Shown: positions 52,348 through 61,792, numbered from the stretch's first letter. The stretch: 64,000 bases of DNA from Neobacillus piezotolerans (GCF_003362805.1 NZ_QNQT01000001.1:868001-932000); one strand, 5' to 3'. Notes: generated from the sequence alone by a model not told the origin. Numbers and translations are program-made.

Positions 52348-53622
52348 TTAGGAGGCGAAATGGTTTGCTTTCCCTTTAAATGTTGCGCCCAGCCAATTCT
52401 TTCCTTCTACGAGGCGGGAAACGAGCATGGCGCAAACGGTGTTGCCGGTAGAGTTAAGCAAGGTTGCCGGGGCGTCAATGATGGTTGAAATAACGGCGAT
52501 GATCGGCAATACTTCGGGCGGGAATCCGAATACGCTGATAATCAGCATTTCGCCAATAAAGCCGCCGCCCGGGATGGCTCCCATGACCGCCCCAACCAGG
52601 AATGAAACGGCCAGGATGCTGGCGATGCTCGAAAGGCTGGCCATGTCCTTTCCGAAAAGCCCAAACAGGAAGACGATTTTCAAAACGCCGCCAAACACCG
52701 ACCCGTCTTTATGTGTATTGGCACCAAGGGGGATGATTGTTTCGGCGATATCCTTAGGCACGCCCATCTTTTTGACTGCATCAAGATTGACCGGGATGCA
52801 GGCCGCGCTCGAACATGTCGCGATTGCCGTAACAGAAGGGGTAATGACATTTTTCCAAAAAATTTTCACTCCGGCCGTGCCGCTTGCAATGAACGCGTAA
52901 AGCGAGAAGAAGCCGAAATAATACAGTACGGAAAGGCCGAGATACAGCAGGAATGTGCGTAAATAGCCTTCCAGAATCTGAGGGCCTAGCTCGCCGATAA
53001 CAGCCGCGAAATACGCGCCGAGTCCGATTGGGGCATAGTACATGACAATTTTGACGGTTTTCATCATGACTTCAGAGCCAGAAGCAAGGAAAGATGCGAC
53101 AGGTCTGCCTTTTTCGCCCGCCATGGCAGTCGCAAGACCGAAAATGACCGAGAATACGATCAATTGAAGCATGTTGCTCCGCGAGAAAAGATTGGCGAAA
53201 TCTGGGACGGTAACCGTGGCGACAAGCTGAGCAGCGAGCGAGGGCTTTTCGGCCTGCTCCGGCGCGTCCACTTTTTCCATCATTTCCTTTACCGAAGAAA
53301 TGTCTGTGTTCTCAAGGGGATTCACAATCGATGTCCCTATGAAAGCGACTGCGGCTGAAATTGCAGCAGTTATGAAAAAGACAAGGAAAATGCTCCCCAT
53401 TATTTTTCCAAGCCGCTTCATGCCGCTCATGTTGGCGATTGCCGAAGCAATGCTGAAAAAGACAAGCGGGACGATGATCGTAAACATTAAATTCAAAAAT
53501 AAGTCCCCAAGCGGTTTAACAACCGTTGCTTCCGTCCCGAAAATTGCCCCCGCGGCCCCGCCTACAATGATGGCGGCCAGGAGAATAATCGACGTTTTAT
53601 AGCTTTTCAGAATAGAACCCAT
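52348..53622 (-). CDS. Dicarboxylate/amino acid:cation symporter (DAACS family)
   Basis: This 424-residue membrane protein has an AGGAAGG site. It has eight helices plus two reentrant loops of the GltP/GLT-1 fold: the serine-rich loop (VTAIATCSSAACIPVNLDAV), the PLGANTHKDGSVFGGVLKIV segment (transporter NMDGT-like) and IDAPATLLNSTGNTVCAMLV (Na+/substrate site). It imports glutamate, aspartate, C4-dicarboxylates or cystine with Na+ or H+. Which cannot be said. Monocistronic. Confidence 0.93.
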   Translation of the reverse strand: MGSILKSYKTSIILLAAIIVGGAAGAIFGTEATVVKPLGDLFLNLMFTIIVPLVFFSIASAIANMSGMKRLGKIMGSIFLVFFITAAISAAVAFIGTSIVNPLENTDISSVKEMMEKVDAPEQAEKPSLAAQLVATVTVPDFANLFSRSNMLQLIVFSVIFGLATAMAGEKGRPVASFLASGSEVMMKTVKIVMYYAPIGLGAYFAAVIGELGPQILEGYLRTFLLYLGLSVLYYFGFFSLYAFIASGTAGVKIFWKNVITPSVTAIATCSSAACIPVNLDAVKKMGVPKDIAETIIPLGANTHKDGSVFGGVLKIVFLFGLFGKDMASLSSIASILAVSFLVGAVMGAIPGGGFIGEMLIISVFGFPPEVLPIIAVISTIIDAPATLLNSTGNTVCAMLVSRLVEGKNWLGATFKGKANHFAS

Positions 53623-53672
53623 TCAAAAACCTTCCTTCAACTAAAAATCGAGAGCCCTGGTTCCTGTCAACC

Positions 53673-54722
53673 TTATATCACCAAGTCTGATAGGATGTAT
53701 TCAAACAGCAGCGCGGCAGTGTGGCCTAGCGACTGGCGGTGCGTGCGCTCGAACGCATGTGAAGAATCTATGCCGGGGCCAATGAGTCCATGGACGATGT
53801 CATGCCCCGAGCGGATTGCCGCCGATGCATCTGATCCATAGTAAGGATAGATGTCGAGTTTGAAAGGGATGCCGTTTTCCTCTGCAACGCTGACAAGTTT
53901 CTTGCGGAGGCCGTAATGATACGGGCCGCTCGCATCCTTGACACAAATGGAAACGGTGTATTCATCAGTCGATTGCCCATCGCCCATCGCGCCCATGTCG
54001 ACAGCAAGATACTCGACTGTTTCCGGTGTAATGTTCGAGTTGCCTCCATAACCGATTTCTTCGTTATTGGAAAAGAGGAAGTGGGTAGTATACGGTAGCT
54101 CGATTTTTCCCGTTTTAATCCGTTTAATAAGCTCCATCAAAATCGCGACACTCGCCTTATCGTCGAGGTGGCGCGATTTGATAAAGCCTGATGGCGTCAC
54201 TTCGACTCGCGGGTCAAACGATATAAAATCACCGACTTCAATACCAAGGGCCCTTACTTCCGCTGCGCTATGTACTTTCTCATCAATGCGGATCTCCATA
54301 TTATCCTGATTCCGCTCTGCTTTACCGGCATCCTTATATACGTGCACAGAAGTTTGGTGCATCAGGATCGTTCCTGTATAGGTTTTCCCTGAACTCGTTT
54401 CGATGGTGCAGTATTCTCCTTCGATCGAGTTGTATTTGAAGCCGCCAATCAGGTCGATTTTCAGCCTCCCGCTCGGCTTGATTTCCTTAACCATCGCGCC
54501 AAGCGTGTCTAGATGGGCGGTCAGCATCCTTTGCTTGCCGGTATCCTTTCCCGGAAGGGTCGCAATCAATCCGCCTTTTCTGTTCCGATATGTTTCCACT
54601 CCAAGCTCCTCCAAGAAACCTTCAACATGGGAAATCGCCTTATCGGTATTACCCGTCGGGCTAGGGATGGTAACAAGGTCCTTCAGAATGCCAACGATTT
54701 CATCAATTCGTTCTTCAGCCAC
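53673..54722 (-). CDS. M42-family metallo-aminopeptidase
   Basis: I start this 349-residue protein at GTG 54722 because AAGGAGG is spaced correctly; a TTG two codons upstream is too close. Metal-binding residues of the M42 fold are seen in MLTAHLDTLG (H, D), KSRHLDDKASVAILM (bridging D), FSNNEEIGYGG (catalytic Glu pair), VDMGAMGDGQ and the end IDSSHAFERTH (last His). An inserted PDZ-like domain lies between. Such enzymes form tetrahedral 12-mers and trim peptides; labelled glutamyl aminopeptidase or endoglucanase-like in Bacillus. Confidence 0.93.
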   Translation of the reverse strand: MAEERIDEIVGILKDLVTIPSPTGNTDKAISHVEGFLEELGVETYRNRKGGLIATLPGKDTGKQRMLTAHLDTLGAMVKEIKPSGRLKIDLIGGFKYNSIEGEYCTIETSSGKTYTGTILMHQTSVHVYKDAGKAERNQDNMEIRIDEKVHSAAEVRALGIEVGDFISFDPRVEVTPSGFIKSRHLDDKASVAILMELIKRIKTGKIELPYTTHFLFSNNEEIGYGGNSNITPETVEYLAVDMGAMGDGQSTDEYTVSICVKDASGPYHYGLRKKLVSVAEENGIPFKLDIYPYYGSDASAAIRSGHDIVHGLIGPGIDSSHAFERTHRQSLGHTAALLFEYILSDLVI

Positions 54723-55074
54723 TAACAAACGCCTCCTTGGATCATTTCTTGTTCCGGCAATCGAGAGTGCTTATTTGAGCGGCCGTGTGGTGAAAAAGAC
54801 TAGCCAAGTTTCACACCCAAACCAAAAAGAGCCTCCGATTCCATTTAAACCTTTTTCAATTATACATCCAGCAACGGAACAAATGTATACATATTTACCC
54901 CATACCTTTGAAGATTTCCATGCATTTTTTCGGATCCCGCGCATAAGATGGTAGGATTGGCAATTATTTTTTCAATATTGATTAAATTTCTTGGAAGTAG
55001 GGTATTACTTATTATCGAAGATGCCGCTGAATTCAGGGGCATTTACCATATTAATAAATTGCGGGGGGAGACCT
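54723..55074. other. Intergenic, no gene seen
   Basis: AT-rich, with promoter-like DNA for the genes on both sides. No supported open frame or hairpin. Confidence 0.4.
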
Positions 55075-55383
55075 GTGACTAGGTACGAATTGCGCCATAT
55101 GAAACCGAGGAAATTCAATGTGTACAAACTTGTTTTCACATTTGCTTTCTTGCTTGTCTGCATTGGGATGATGCTTGGGTTCAGCAGGTATGCGCAGAGC
55201 ACGATTAAAATCGAGGCGCCTGTATTTGACAACGGCAAAAAGGTCGTTGTATCCCTGCCGAACGGACATAAAGTGTATACATTCGAGAATTTGATCGTTG
55301 AAGAGAACGGGAAATTGTTATACAGGGGTGAACGGAACACAATCGACCTGACCGGAGGAAACGTGGAGTACAAGGAATGGTAA
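55075..55383 (+). CDS. Hypothetical single-pass membrane protein
   Basis: I start this 102-residue protein at GTG 55075, preceded by GCGGGGGGAG. One helix at about 20-38 (LVFTFAFLLVCIGMMLGF) is followed by an extracellular beta-rich part (KVVVSLPNGHKVYTFENLIV, then LLYRGERNTIDLTGG). No family recognised. Orphan gene. Confidence 0.65.
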   Translation: MTRYELRHMKPRKFNVYKLVFTFAFLLVCIGMMLGFSRYAQSTIKIEAPVFDNGKKVVVSLPNGHKVYTFENLIVEENGKLLYRGERNTIDLTGGNVEYKEW

Positions 55384-55430
55384 TTCGTTTTGCATCTTGG
55401 TTTTTTAATGCTATTATATCCTATTTAACA

Positions 55431-55472
55431 AAAAGGCTGCCCGGCCGAGCACTGGCGCAGCCTTTCTTTTTC
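55431..55472. terminator. Terminator between convergent genes
   Basis: AAAGGCTGC (55432-55440) pairs with GCAGCCTTT (55457-55465), followed by CTTTTT. Confidence 0.8.
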
Positions 55473-55482
55473 ACTTTTTTCG

Positions 55483-56436
55483 CTATTTGAACCAGCCCTT
55501 TTTCCAAAAAAATAAGAACATGGCGGAGGCGATGATTCCCATTACGCCAAGTGAAACAAAGTAGCCATATTTCAGGGAAGTTTCCGGCATAAAGTCAAAG
55601 TTCATTCCATAGATTCCCGCGATAAAGGTGAGCGGCATGAAAATCGTCGTGATGACGGTCAGTACTTTCATGACGCGGTTTGTTTCATGGGAGTTCATCG
55701 AAAGGACGCTGTCTCGGATATCCTTGGTCAGTTCCCGGTTTGAATCGATCATATCAGTAAGCTTCAAAAGGTGGTCGTGGATATCCGAAAAATACGCATG
55801 CCTGATTTGAAGCTCTGTAAGCTTTTGTGAATTGAGCATACGGTAAATCAAATCCCTTGTCGGAGTGACCGTGTGGCGAAGCATTAGCAGCCTCTGCCTG
55901 ATTTCAAAAACTTCCTTTAGCAAATCCTCGGTATAACCCCCGGAATAGCTCTCATCCATTTCATCAAGCTGATCCTCAATTGTGTAGAGAGGAGGAAAGT
56001 AATTATCGACAAGCTGATCAAGGATGTGGTAAAGAATGAGGGAAGGGGACCATTCTTCCTTTTGGCCGGGAGCGGATGCCCGGTTCCAAACTTCCGTAAT
56101 TTCCCGTGACGGCTGATAATGGAACGTCACGATGAAGTTTTTTCCAAGGAAGATATTCACCTCTTCCTTCTCAAGTGTTTCCTGGTTGATGGAGTGAGTT
56201 ACAAAAAATGTATAGCCATCATAGTAATCAAGCTTGGGACGCTGCAGCTTGTGCAGGCAGTCCTCAATGGCAAGCGGGTGGAAGTTTAATGGATTTGAAA
56301 GCAGCATCGACTCTTCATCGCTTGGGCTATTGAAATCAATCCAGTACCATGAAGCGGAATCCCTGGAAGCTAGCTCTACTACTGGAATATCGGTTGAACG
56401 TTGGCCGATTTGGCTGATTGCAAGTGTTCGAATCAT
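55483..56436 (-). CDS. corA: CorA-family magnesium transporter
   Basis: Of 317 residues, about 250 are a cytosolic alpha/beta domain with long stalk helices and two C-terminal membrane helices. The GMN selectivity motif lies in AGIYGMNFDFMPETSLKY between them, and the MKVLTVITTIFMPLTFIAGI helix precedes it. It mediates Mg2+ (or Co2+) uptake as a pentamer. Start ATG; monocistronic. Confidence 0.96.
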   Translation of the reverse strand: MIRTLAISQIGQRSTDIPVVELASRDSASWYWIDFNSPSDEESMLLSNPLNFHPLAIEDCLHKLQRPKLDYYDGYTFFVTHSINQETLEKEEVNIFLGKNFIVTFHYQPSREITEVWNRASAPGQKEEWSPSLILYHILDQLVDNYFPPLYTIEDQLDEMDESYSGGYTEDLLKEVFEIRQRLLMLRHTVTPTRDLIYRMLNSQKLTELQIRHAYFSDIHDHLLKLTDMIDSNRELTKDIRDSVLSMNSHETNRVMKVLTVITTIFMPLTFIAGIYGMNFDFMPETSLKYGYFVSLGVMGIIASAMFLFFWKKGWFK

Positions 56437-56544
56437 ACGTATCTCCCCGGTGCCTTTTTCTTCATAATATCCGAATTAGGACCGCTGGCAAACATTGAAC
56501 GCCCGGAGGCTATACTTTTTTTAGTAATTAATCCCGGTTCCCAG

Positions 56545-56573
56545 TTGACATTGCCCTGCCGGCTATATATAAT
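56545..56573 (+). promoter_or_regulatory. Promoter of the T-box-proS transcript
   Basis: TTGACA (56545-56550), 17-base spacer, TATAAT (56568-56573); a consensus SigA promoter. Confidence 0.9.
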
Positions 56574-56597
56574 TTTCAAAAAATAACCTGAAACAAT

Positions 56598-56822
56598 GAT
56601 GGGGACCAGTACAATGGAGAATTGTCCTATCCAGAGAGGAAGCCGGTTGGTGCAAGGCTTCCAGGACGGCCATTCGAACCTGCCCCGGAGTTCCGTATCG
56701 GACAATCGCGAAGATACGGCGGAGCGTTCCGTTAAACGTTAAGTGCGTGGGCAAAAGCCCGCGAATGAGGGTGGTACCGCCAGGCCATGGTCCCTTTTAT
56801 AGGGGATTCATGGCCTTTTTGT
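56598..56822 (+). promoter_or_regulatory. T-box riboswitch (proline) before proS
   Basis: The leader has the T-box order: stem I base GATGGGGACCAGTACA, K-turn CAGAGAG, distal GGTGCAAGG loop, specifier CCT (Pro) at 56679-56681, and the T-box AGGGTGGTACCGC at 56768-56780. The terminator AGGCCATGG..CATGGCCTTTTT (56782-56820) competes with the T-box antiterminator. Uncharged tRNA-Pro would stabilise the antiterminator and let proS be read. Confidence 0.95.
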
Positions 56823-56943
56823 ATTTAATGGGGAATCCAGCCTTTTTTAAAAATTTAATCAAAAACATTGATGGAAGCAAAGGGCCGTTGGATACGATAC
56901 CCCGCTGAAATCAACATTTAATAAAAAAGAAGAGGGATGAAAA

Positions 56944-58374
56944 ATGGAAAAGGAATTTGTAAAAAGCATTACCGCCATGGACAAGGATTTTGCCCAATGG
57001 TACACCGATGTCGTAACAAAAGCGGATCTCGTCGATTACTCGTCCGTCCGTGGCTCGATGATTATCCGGCCTTACGGGTACGCGCTTTGGGAAAACATCC
57101 GTGACGCGCTTGATGGGATGATTAAGGAAACAGGGCATGAAAATGTGTATATGCCATTATTTATCCCGGAAAGCCTGCTCGAGAAAGAGAAAGACCACAT
57201 TGCAGGATTCGCCCCTGAAGTCGCCTGGGTGACCCATGGCGGTTCCGAAGAGCTGGCGGAGAGGCTTTGTGTACGGCCAACATCGGAAGTTCTGTTTTGC
57301 GAGCATTACAAAAACATTATCCATTCCTACCGGGATTTGCCTAAACTTTATAACCAGTGGGCCAATGTTGTCCGCTGGGAGAAGACGACCCGCCCGTTCC
57401 TGAGGACGCTTGAATTCCTGTGGCAGGAAGGTCATACCGCGCACGAGACAGATGAGGACGCCCATGAGGAAACAAAGCGGATGCTTGACGTCTATGCCAC
57501 ACTGCTTGAGGACTATCTAGCGGTCCCAGTCGTCAAAGGGCAAAAAACCGAAAAAGAAAAATTCGCTGGCGCCAAGTTCACCTATACTGTCGAAAGCCTC
57601 ATGCATGACGGAAAGGCACTTCAATCCGGGACTTCCCACCATCTAGGCGACGGTTTTGCCAAGGCGTTCGGCATCAATTATTTGGACAGGGAAGGAAAGC
57701 TCCAGCATGTCCACCAAACTTCATGGGGTATGACGACAAGGGTAATCGGCGCGCTGATTATGGTCCATGGCGATGACCGCGGCCTCGTCATCCCGCCAAA
57801 AGTTGCTCCAACCCAGGTGATGATTGTGCCAATCGCCCAGCATAAAGAGGGCGTCCTTGACTTCGCTTACGGACTGAAGGAAAGGCTGTCAGGCGCATTC
57901 CGCACCGGCATTGATGCCAGCGACAAAAATCCGGGCTGGAAGTTCAACGAATACGAAATGAAAGGCGTTCCTGTTAGGCTTGAAGCAGGCCCTCGTGATA
58001 TTGAAAAGAACCAGGTTGTACTTGTAAGGCGCGATACCGGGGAAAAACTGATTGCCACTCTTGATGAAGTGGAAGAAAAACTTGGCGCGCTCCTTACCGA
58101 TATTCAGCAAAATCTTTTTGACCGTGCGAAAGAGCTGCTTGAGAAAAAGACATCTGTTGCCGAAAACATGGAGCAATTCAAAGAGCGGCTTGAAAGCAAT
58201 CCTGGAATGATTAAAGCAATGTGGTGCGGCAAGCGTGAGTGCGAGGATAAAATAAAGGAAGAAACAGGGGCGACCTCACGCTGCATCCCGTTTGAACAGG
58301 AAAAGGTCAGTGACACATGTGTATGCTGCGGCGGGAAAGCCGAGTCGATGGTGGTTTGGGCAAAGGCTTATTAA
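56944..58374 (+). CDS. proS: Prolyl-tRNA synthetase, archaeal/eukaryal-type (ProRS type 3)
   Basis: Of 476 residues: class II motif 2 at [16 protein letters not shown], motif 3 at [20 protein letters not shown], anticodon-binding domain in about 290-395, and a C-terminal domain with zinc-ligand-like cysteines ([23 protein letters not shown]). The bacterial-type insertion domain is absent, so this is the shorter archaeal/eukaryal type. Some Bacillus carry this as a second ProRS. The proline T-box upstream fits a copy induced by proline shortage. Confidence 0.95.
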   Translation: MEKEFVKSITAMDKDFAQWYTDVVTKADLVDYSSVRGSMIIRPYGYALWENIRDALDGMIKETGHENVYMPLFIPESLLEKEKDHIAGFAPEVAWVTHGGSEELAERLCVRPTSEVLFCEHYKNIIHSYRDLPKLYNQWANVVRWEKTTRPFLRTLEFLWQEGHTAHETDEDAHEETKRMLDVYATLLEDYLAVPVVKGQKTEKEKFAGAKFTYTVESLMHDGKALQSGTSHHLGDGFAKAFGINYLDREGKLQHVHQTSWGMTTRVIGALIMVHGDDRGLVIPPKVAPTQVMIVPIAQHKEGVLDFAYGLKERLSGAFRTGIDASDKNPGWKFNEYEMKGVPVRLEAGPRDIEKNQVVLVRRDTGEKLIATLDEVEEKLGALLTDIQQNLFDRAKELLEKKTSVAENMEQFKERLESNPGMIKAMWCGKRECEDKIKEETGATSRCIPFEQEKVSDTCVCCGGKAESMVVWAKAY

Positions 58375-58399
58375 ATAGGAAATTTTATTTCAAAAAGAA

Positions 58400-58448
58400 G
58401 AAAAGAGGATAGAATAAACAGCCTGCACTGTAAATCCATCCTCTTTTC
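58400..58448. terminator. Bidirectional terminator after proS
   Basis: GAAAAGAGGAT (58400-58410) pairs with ATCCTCTTTTC (58438-58448) over a long loop. Confidence 0.7.
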
Positions 58449-58449
58449 C

Positions 58450-58620
58450 TTAATTCCTATTTGAATCATCATCGAAGGAATTTTTGTTTTCCTCGATGAT
58501 TTGTTCGATTTTCTTCGTGTCGCCTTTGGCATTGATGATGCTGACAAGGTCGGTAAGGTTTTCGGCGACTTGTTCGTCATCGAGCGTATTGTTTTTTATT
58601 TCGTTTTCTTTTCGTATCAT
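58450..58620 (-). CDS. Small acidic protein (56 residues)
   Basis: ATG at 58620 follows GGGAGGTAA, an excellent site. The product is hydrophilic and acidic, probably helical (DEQVAENLTDLVSIINAKGD), ending EENKNSFDDDSNRN. No known family. It shares the strand with the lipoprotein gene upstream and ends two bases after the terminator, so both are probably one transcript. Confidence 0.75.
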   Translation of the reverse strand: MIRKENEIKNNTLDDEQVAENLTDLVSIINAKGDTKKIEQIIEENKNSFDDDSNRN

Positions 58621-58661
58621 GGTTTACCTCCCGTACTGTCATTACTGTAAATGCAGGAGTT

Positions 58662-58814
58662 TTACTTGCCGGTATCATTCGATTTCCGGTCACTTTTTTT
58701 TGTTCCTTTTTCATCCATGACCGGTTTATCTTCTTTTTTGAAATCAGAAGAACATCCTGCGGCTCCTATCGAGAGCGCAAGTGCCGCAATGCCTGCGGCT
58801 GCAAATTTTCTCAT
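58662..58814 (-). CDS. Small lipoprotein (50 residues)
   Basis: ATG at 58814 follows GGAGGAA. MRKFAAAGIAALALSIGAAG precedes Cys21, a signal peptide with a lipobox-like AAGC (the -3 residue is Ala rather than Leu, slightly unusual). The remaining 29 residues are charged (DFKKEDKPVMDEKGTKKSDR). Likely a lipid-anchored surface peptide. Function unknown. Confidence 0.78.
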   Translation of the reverse strand: MRKFAAAGIAALALSIGAAGCSSDFKKEDKPVMDEKGTKKSDRKSNDTGK

Positions 58815-58911
58815 TCGGTATTCCTCCAATCAGGGAGTTCTAGTATTTATATTCCCATAAAAGGGGTAATTATTTATCTATGGAGATGAATGATTAGCAA
58901 GGAGTGGAGAA

Positions 58912-59490
58912 ATGAAGATACTATGGGATTTTGATGGCACGATATTCAATACGTATCCATCCTATACAAAATTGCTTATGGAGATTCTCGGAGATGGCTA
59001 TACCGAGGAAGAAACACTCGGACAGTTGAAAATTTCCTTCGGACATGCGTTCCGTTTTTTCAAAATCAGCGAGGAACAGAGCCGGAAAATGCTTGAAAAG
59101 GTGAGGGGATTGAAGCCGGAGGAGTTCCTCCCGTTCCTGGGAGTCGAGGATGTCCTGAAAAAAGCGGATACGAATGTGATCATGACTCATAAGGAAAAAG
59201 AGGATGTCGAAAACGTCCTTACCTATTACAAGTACGACCGTTATTTCGCTGAAGTAGTCGGAATGGAGGACGGTTTTCCACGAAAGCCTGACCCTGCCGC
59301 GTATGCCTATTTGCATAAAAAATATGGGATTGACCTTGTCATTGGGGACAGGGCGATTGACCTCGAACCGGCAAGGAGGCTTGGAATCCGCACGGTATCC
59401 TACCAAAACCACGAATCCGAAGCGGACTTTTACCTTGATGACTACAGGGATTTCGATAAAGTCATTTTGCCCCATTTGGAAGTACGATAA
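58912..59490 (+). CDS. HAD-superfamily hydrolase
   Basis: This 192-residue protein starts at ATG behind AAGGAGTGG. All HAD motifs are there: DFDGTIFNT (motif I), IMTHK (motif II, Thr), RKPDPAAY (motif III Lys) and IGDRAIDLEPARRLG (motif IV). The helical cap between motifs I and II is of the small C1 type. Substrate unknown, probably a phosphorylated metabolite. Monocistronic, with a terminator. Confidence 0.93.
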   Translation: MKILWDFDGTIFNTYPSYTKLLMEILGDGYTEEETLGQLKISFGHAFRFFKISEEQSRKMLEKVRGLKPEEFLPFLGVEDVLKKADTNVIMTHKEKEDVENVLTYYKYDRYFAEVVGMEDGFPRKPDPAAYAYLHKKYGIDLVIGDRAIDLEPARRLGIRTVSYQNHESEADFYLDDYRDFDKVILPHLEVR

Positions 59491-59589
59491 GGTATGGATG
59501 AGCAAAGAAGAGGCGATACAGTGGGGTAATGGTTTCAGCTCCCTATGAGAACACATAGCAAAAATGGACAGTTAAACGGTTATCAAATT

Positions 59590-59622
59590 GCACCCATAAT
59601 TTGCGGTGCTTTTTGTTTTTGG
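59590..59622 (+). terminator. Terminator after the HAD gene
   Basis: GCACC (59590-59594) pairs with GGTGC (59605-59609), then TTTTTGTTTTT. Confidence 0.6.
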
Positions 59623-59667
59623 AAAAAATGCCAGGCTCTTTTATTGAAAAGAATTGTACCTCTTCTT

Positions 59668-60018
59668 TTAAAAGACAAAATTATAACAATATATAGTGGC
59701 AATTAACAACAATAGGATAGGTACAAGAAATGCCTTTGAGCTTTTGATATACATCCATCCGATAAATGCTTCGAATGCATAAATGACTGCTAACAAGATT
59801 AGTATAAACCTTTTAAAGGCCAGTTCATATGTAAGGTCTAGTACAAAAAAGAGAAAAAATAAACCAATTAATATTAAAATCGTTCTACCCCATAAGTGGA
59901 ATTTTTTCCCTACTGTATCGTAAATTTCTTGCCCTCCCTTTCCGACAATCAATCTTCTTAGGAGGATTTCTGATAGTACAAGAAGCAAGCCTAAAATTTG
60001 TATGGAAATGCCCATCAT
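59668..60018 (-). CDS. DUF4181-like membrane protein
   Basis: This 116-residue protein has an ATGATG start behind GGGGGAG; either ATG could be used. Four hydrophobic helices surround a conserved VGKGGQEIYDTVGKKFHLWG segment, as in DUF4181 proteins of Bacillus. Function unknown. Codon use is more AT-rich than that of its neighbours. Confidence 0.75.
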   Translation of the reverse strand: MMGISIQILGLLLVLSEILLRRLIVGKGGQEIYDTVGKKFHLWGRTILILIGLFFLFFVLDLTYELAFKRFILILLAVIYAFEAFIGWMYIKSSKAFLVPILLLLIATIYCYNFVF

Positions 60019-60238
60019 GACTCCCCCAATTTTGAAAAAATTTATGACAGTCTTTGGAATTTATTACATCTTACCAAATAAATATGGTGAAATATAGACT
60101 TAATTTTCTGGGGAAACATCTGTAGAAACACTTTTAAAATTTTTGGGGTCCCGACACAACTATTCTCTTTCAAATTAGATTGAATTTTATACTAATTACA
60201 TAATAACTTCAGAAAAAATGACTTTAAATGAATAAAAA

Positions 60239-60273
60239 ATGAGTGCCAATTTCAACTAATTTGGCACTCATCT
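60239..60273 (-). terminator. Terminator of the radical SAM gene
   Basis: ATGAGTGCCAA (60239-60249) pairs with TTGGCACTCAT (60261-60271); on the minus strand TTTTTT follows. Confidence 0.88.
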
Positions 60274-60284
60274 GATTTACTTGT

Positions 60285-61514
60285 TTATTTTACAGTTTCT
60301 TTCTTTCGCATGGCCATCGGGATGTATACGCAATATGGCTCGCTTTCCATGTAGTCTCCGGTCACCGCGTACGTCCTAGAACGGGAGCCGCCACAAATCT
60401 TATTGTATTCACATACGCCGCATTTGCCTTTGTATTTATCCGGGCTGCGGAGGTTCTTCAGCACTTCTGAATTGCGGTAAATGTCAGCCAGCGGTTTTTC
60501 GCGGACATTTCCAACCGGGATTGGAAGGAGGCCGCTTGGCAGGACATCGCCAATATGGTCGACGAAGATAAAGCCATTTCCGTCATTCACGCCTTTTGGA
60601 GCGCGCTTGAGCCCGTCGATGATGCCTTCCTGGTCCATCGTCATCGTATCCTCGTAACGGATTTCGCCCTTTTCGATTTTGTGGTCGCGGGCTTTTTCCT
60701 GAAGGACGACGCGGCGGTAATGCTGGGCTGCGGTTGTTTTAATATCATAAGGTGCGGTCTTGCTCAGCTGGTAAAGCCAGCGGAATACCTTTTCATGCTC
60801 GGCTGGAGTGATGCACTTGTCTTCCTGGCCACGGCCTGTCGGCACTAGCAGGAAAATATACCACATAACAGCTTTCAGTTCGCCGACCAGTTTCGCCATC
60901 TCTTCAAGCGAATCATAGTTGTAGCGGGAAATGACGGTATTGATCTGGAGCGGCATCTCTAACTCATTCAAGTACTTGATCTTCTCAAGCGTCAAATCAA
61001 AGGAACCTGGCGTCCCGCGGAAATGGTCATGGATTTCGGGCGTTGGGCCGTCTAAACTAAAGCCCCAGCGTGAAAGCCCGACATCCTTGGCCCGCTGCAT
61101 TTTTTCCTTCGTGACATTGTCGGTAGCGCTTGGAACCATTGAAACACGCATGCCTTTTTTAACGGCGTATTCGGCCAATTCGAATAAATCCTCGCGCATC
61201 ATGCAATCCCCGCCAGTGAAGACAAGCATAGGATTGTTCATGTCATAAATCTGGTCAAGCAGATTGATGCCCTCTTCATGTGTCAGCTCACGCGGGTCCT
61301 TCTGAAGCTGTGCGTCAGCGCGGCAATGTACGCACTTTAGCTGGCACGCCCTCGTTACTTCCCAGATAACGATAAAGGGGTTTTCATTATAATCGATTAC
61401 CGGCCCAAGCCCCATATTATGCGGATGCCCCCCTGGGTGGCTTCCTAGGTGCCCTCCAGGATGGCCGGCGTTGTGCGGATGTCCCATTCCGTGTGGATGT
61501 CCCGTTCCTTGCAT
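60285..61514 (-). CDS. Radical SAM/SPASM protein with His-rich N-terminus (TIGR04053-like)
   Basis: I prefer ATG 61514 (409 residues; GGTGATGAAA before it); ATG 61526 is the alternative. Residues 5-36 form a His/Gly/Pro-rich extension (GHPHGMGHPHNAGHP and more, about 12 histidines), a likely metal-binding tail. The radical SAM core has CQLKCVHC (CxxxCxxC). The SPASM region has cysteines in KCGVCEYNKICGG and SEPYC for further iron-sulfur clusters. The body resembles NirJ/AhbD-like and TIGR04053 enzymes, which modify heme precursors or peptides. No peptide precursor or heme gene lies beside it. Confidence 0.9.
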   Translation of the reverse strand: MQGTGHPHGMGHPHNAGHPGGHLGSHPGGHPHNMGLGPVIDYNENPFIVIWEVTRACQLKCVHCRADAQLQKDPRELTHEEGINLLDQIYDMNNPMLVFTGGDCMMREDLFELAEYAVKKGMRVSMVPSATDNVTKEKMQRAKDVGLSRWGFSLDGPTPEIHDHFRGTPGSFDLTLEKIKYLNELEMPLQINTVISRYNYDSLEEMAKLVGELKAVMWYIFLLVPTGRGQEDKCITPAEHEKVFRWLYQLSKTAPYDIKTTAAQHYRRVVLQEKARDHKIEKGEIRYEDTMTMDQEGIIDGLKRAPKGVNDGNGFIFVDHIGDVLPSGLLPIPVGNVREKPLADIYRNSEVLKNLRSPDKYKGKCGVCEYNKICGGSRSRTYAVTGDYMESEPYCVYIPMAMRKKETVK

Positions 61515-61571
61515 TTTCATCACCATGCTTCACATTAGTTTTTGTGCCATGATTAGTGGCCGTTTGTAAGC

Positions 61572-61588
61572 AACATAATCATGATGTT
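61572..61588. promoter_or_regulatory. Possible operator before the radical SAM gene
   Basis: AACATAATCATGATGTT is a near-perfect inverted repeat ~60 bases before the start codon. It does not match a known consensus I can name. Confidence 0.4.
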
Positions 61589-61792
61589 CTATAAGTTAAT
61601 TATAAGAGTGGATAAGGTGGCAAAAATCGGCGTTTTGTTACGATATTTCTACATTCCTGTGCCAAATTGGGGAACAAGGGTGGGGGAGGGGGATAAATTT
61701 TTGGCGGTAAAATCAAAGGATTTTTTAAACCTTATATGGGTTATAGTGCAATCATTTTAGGAAATTGGGAGGGGTTGGTCATACATTTTGAT

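Noticed and set aside
54860-55042. 60-codon minus-strand frame between the M42 and membrane-protein genes
   Set aside because: No ribosome site, low complexity and no recognisable features.
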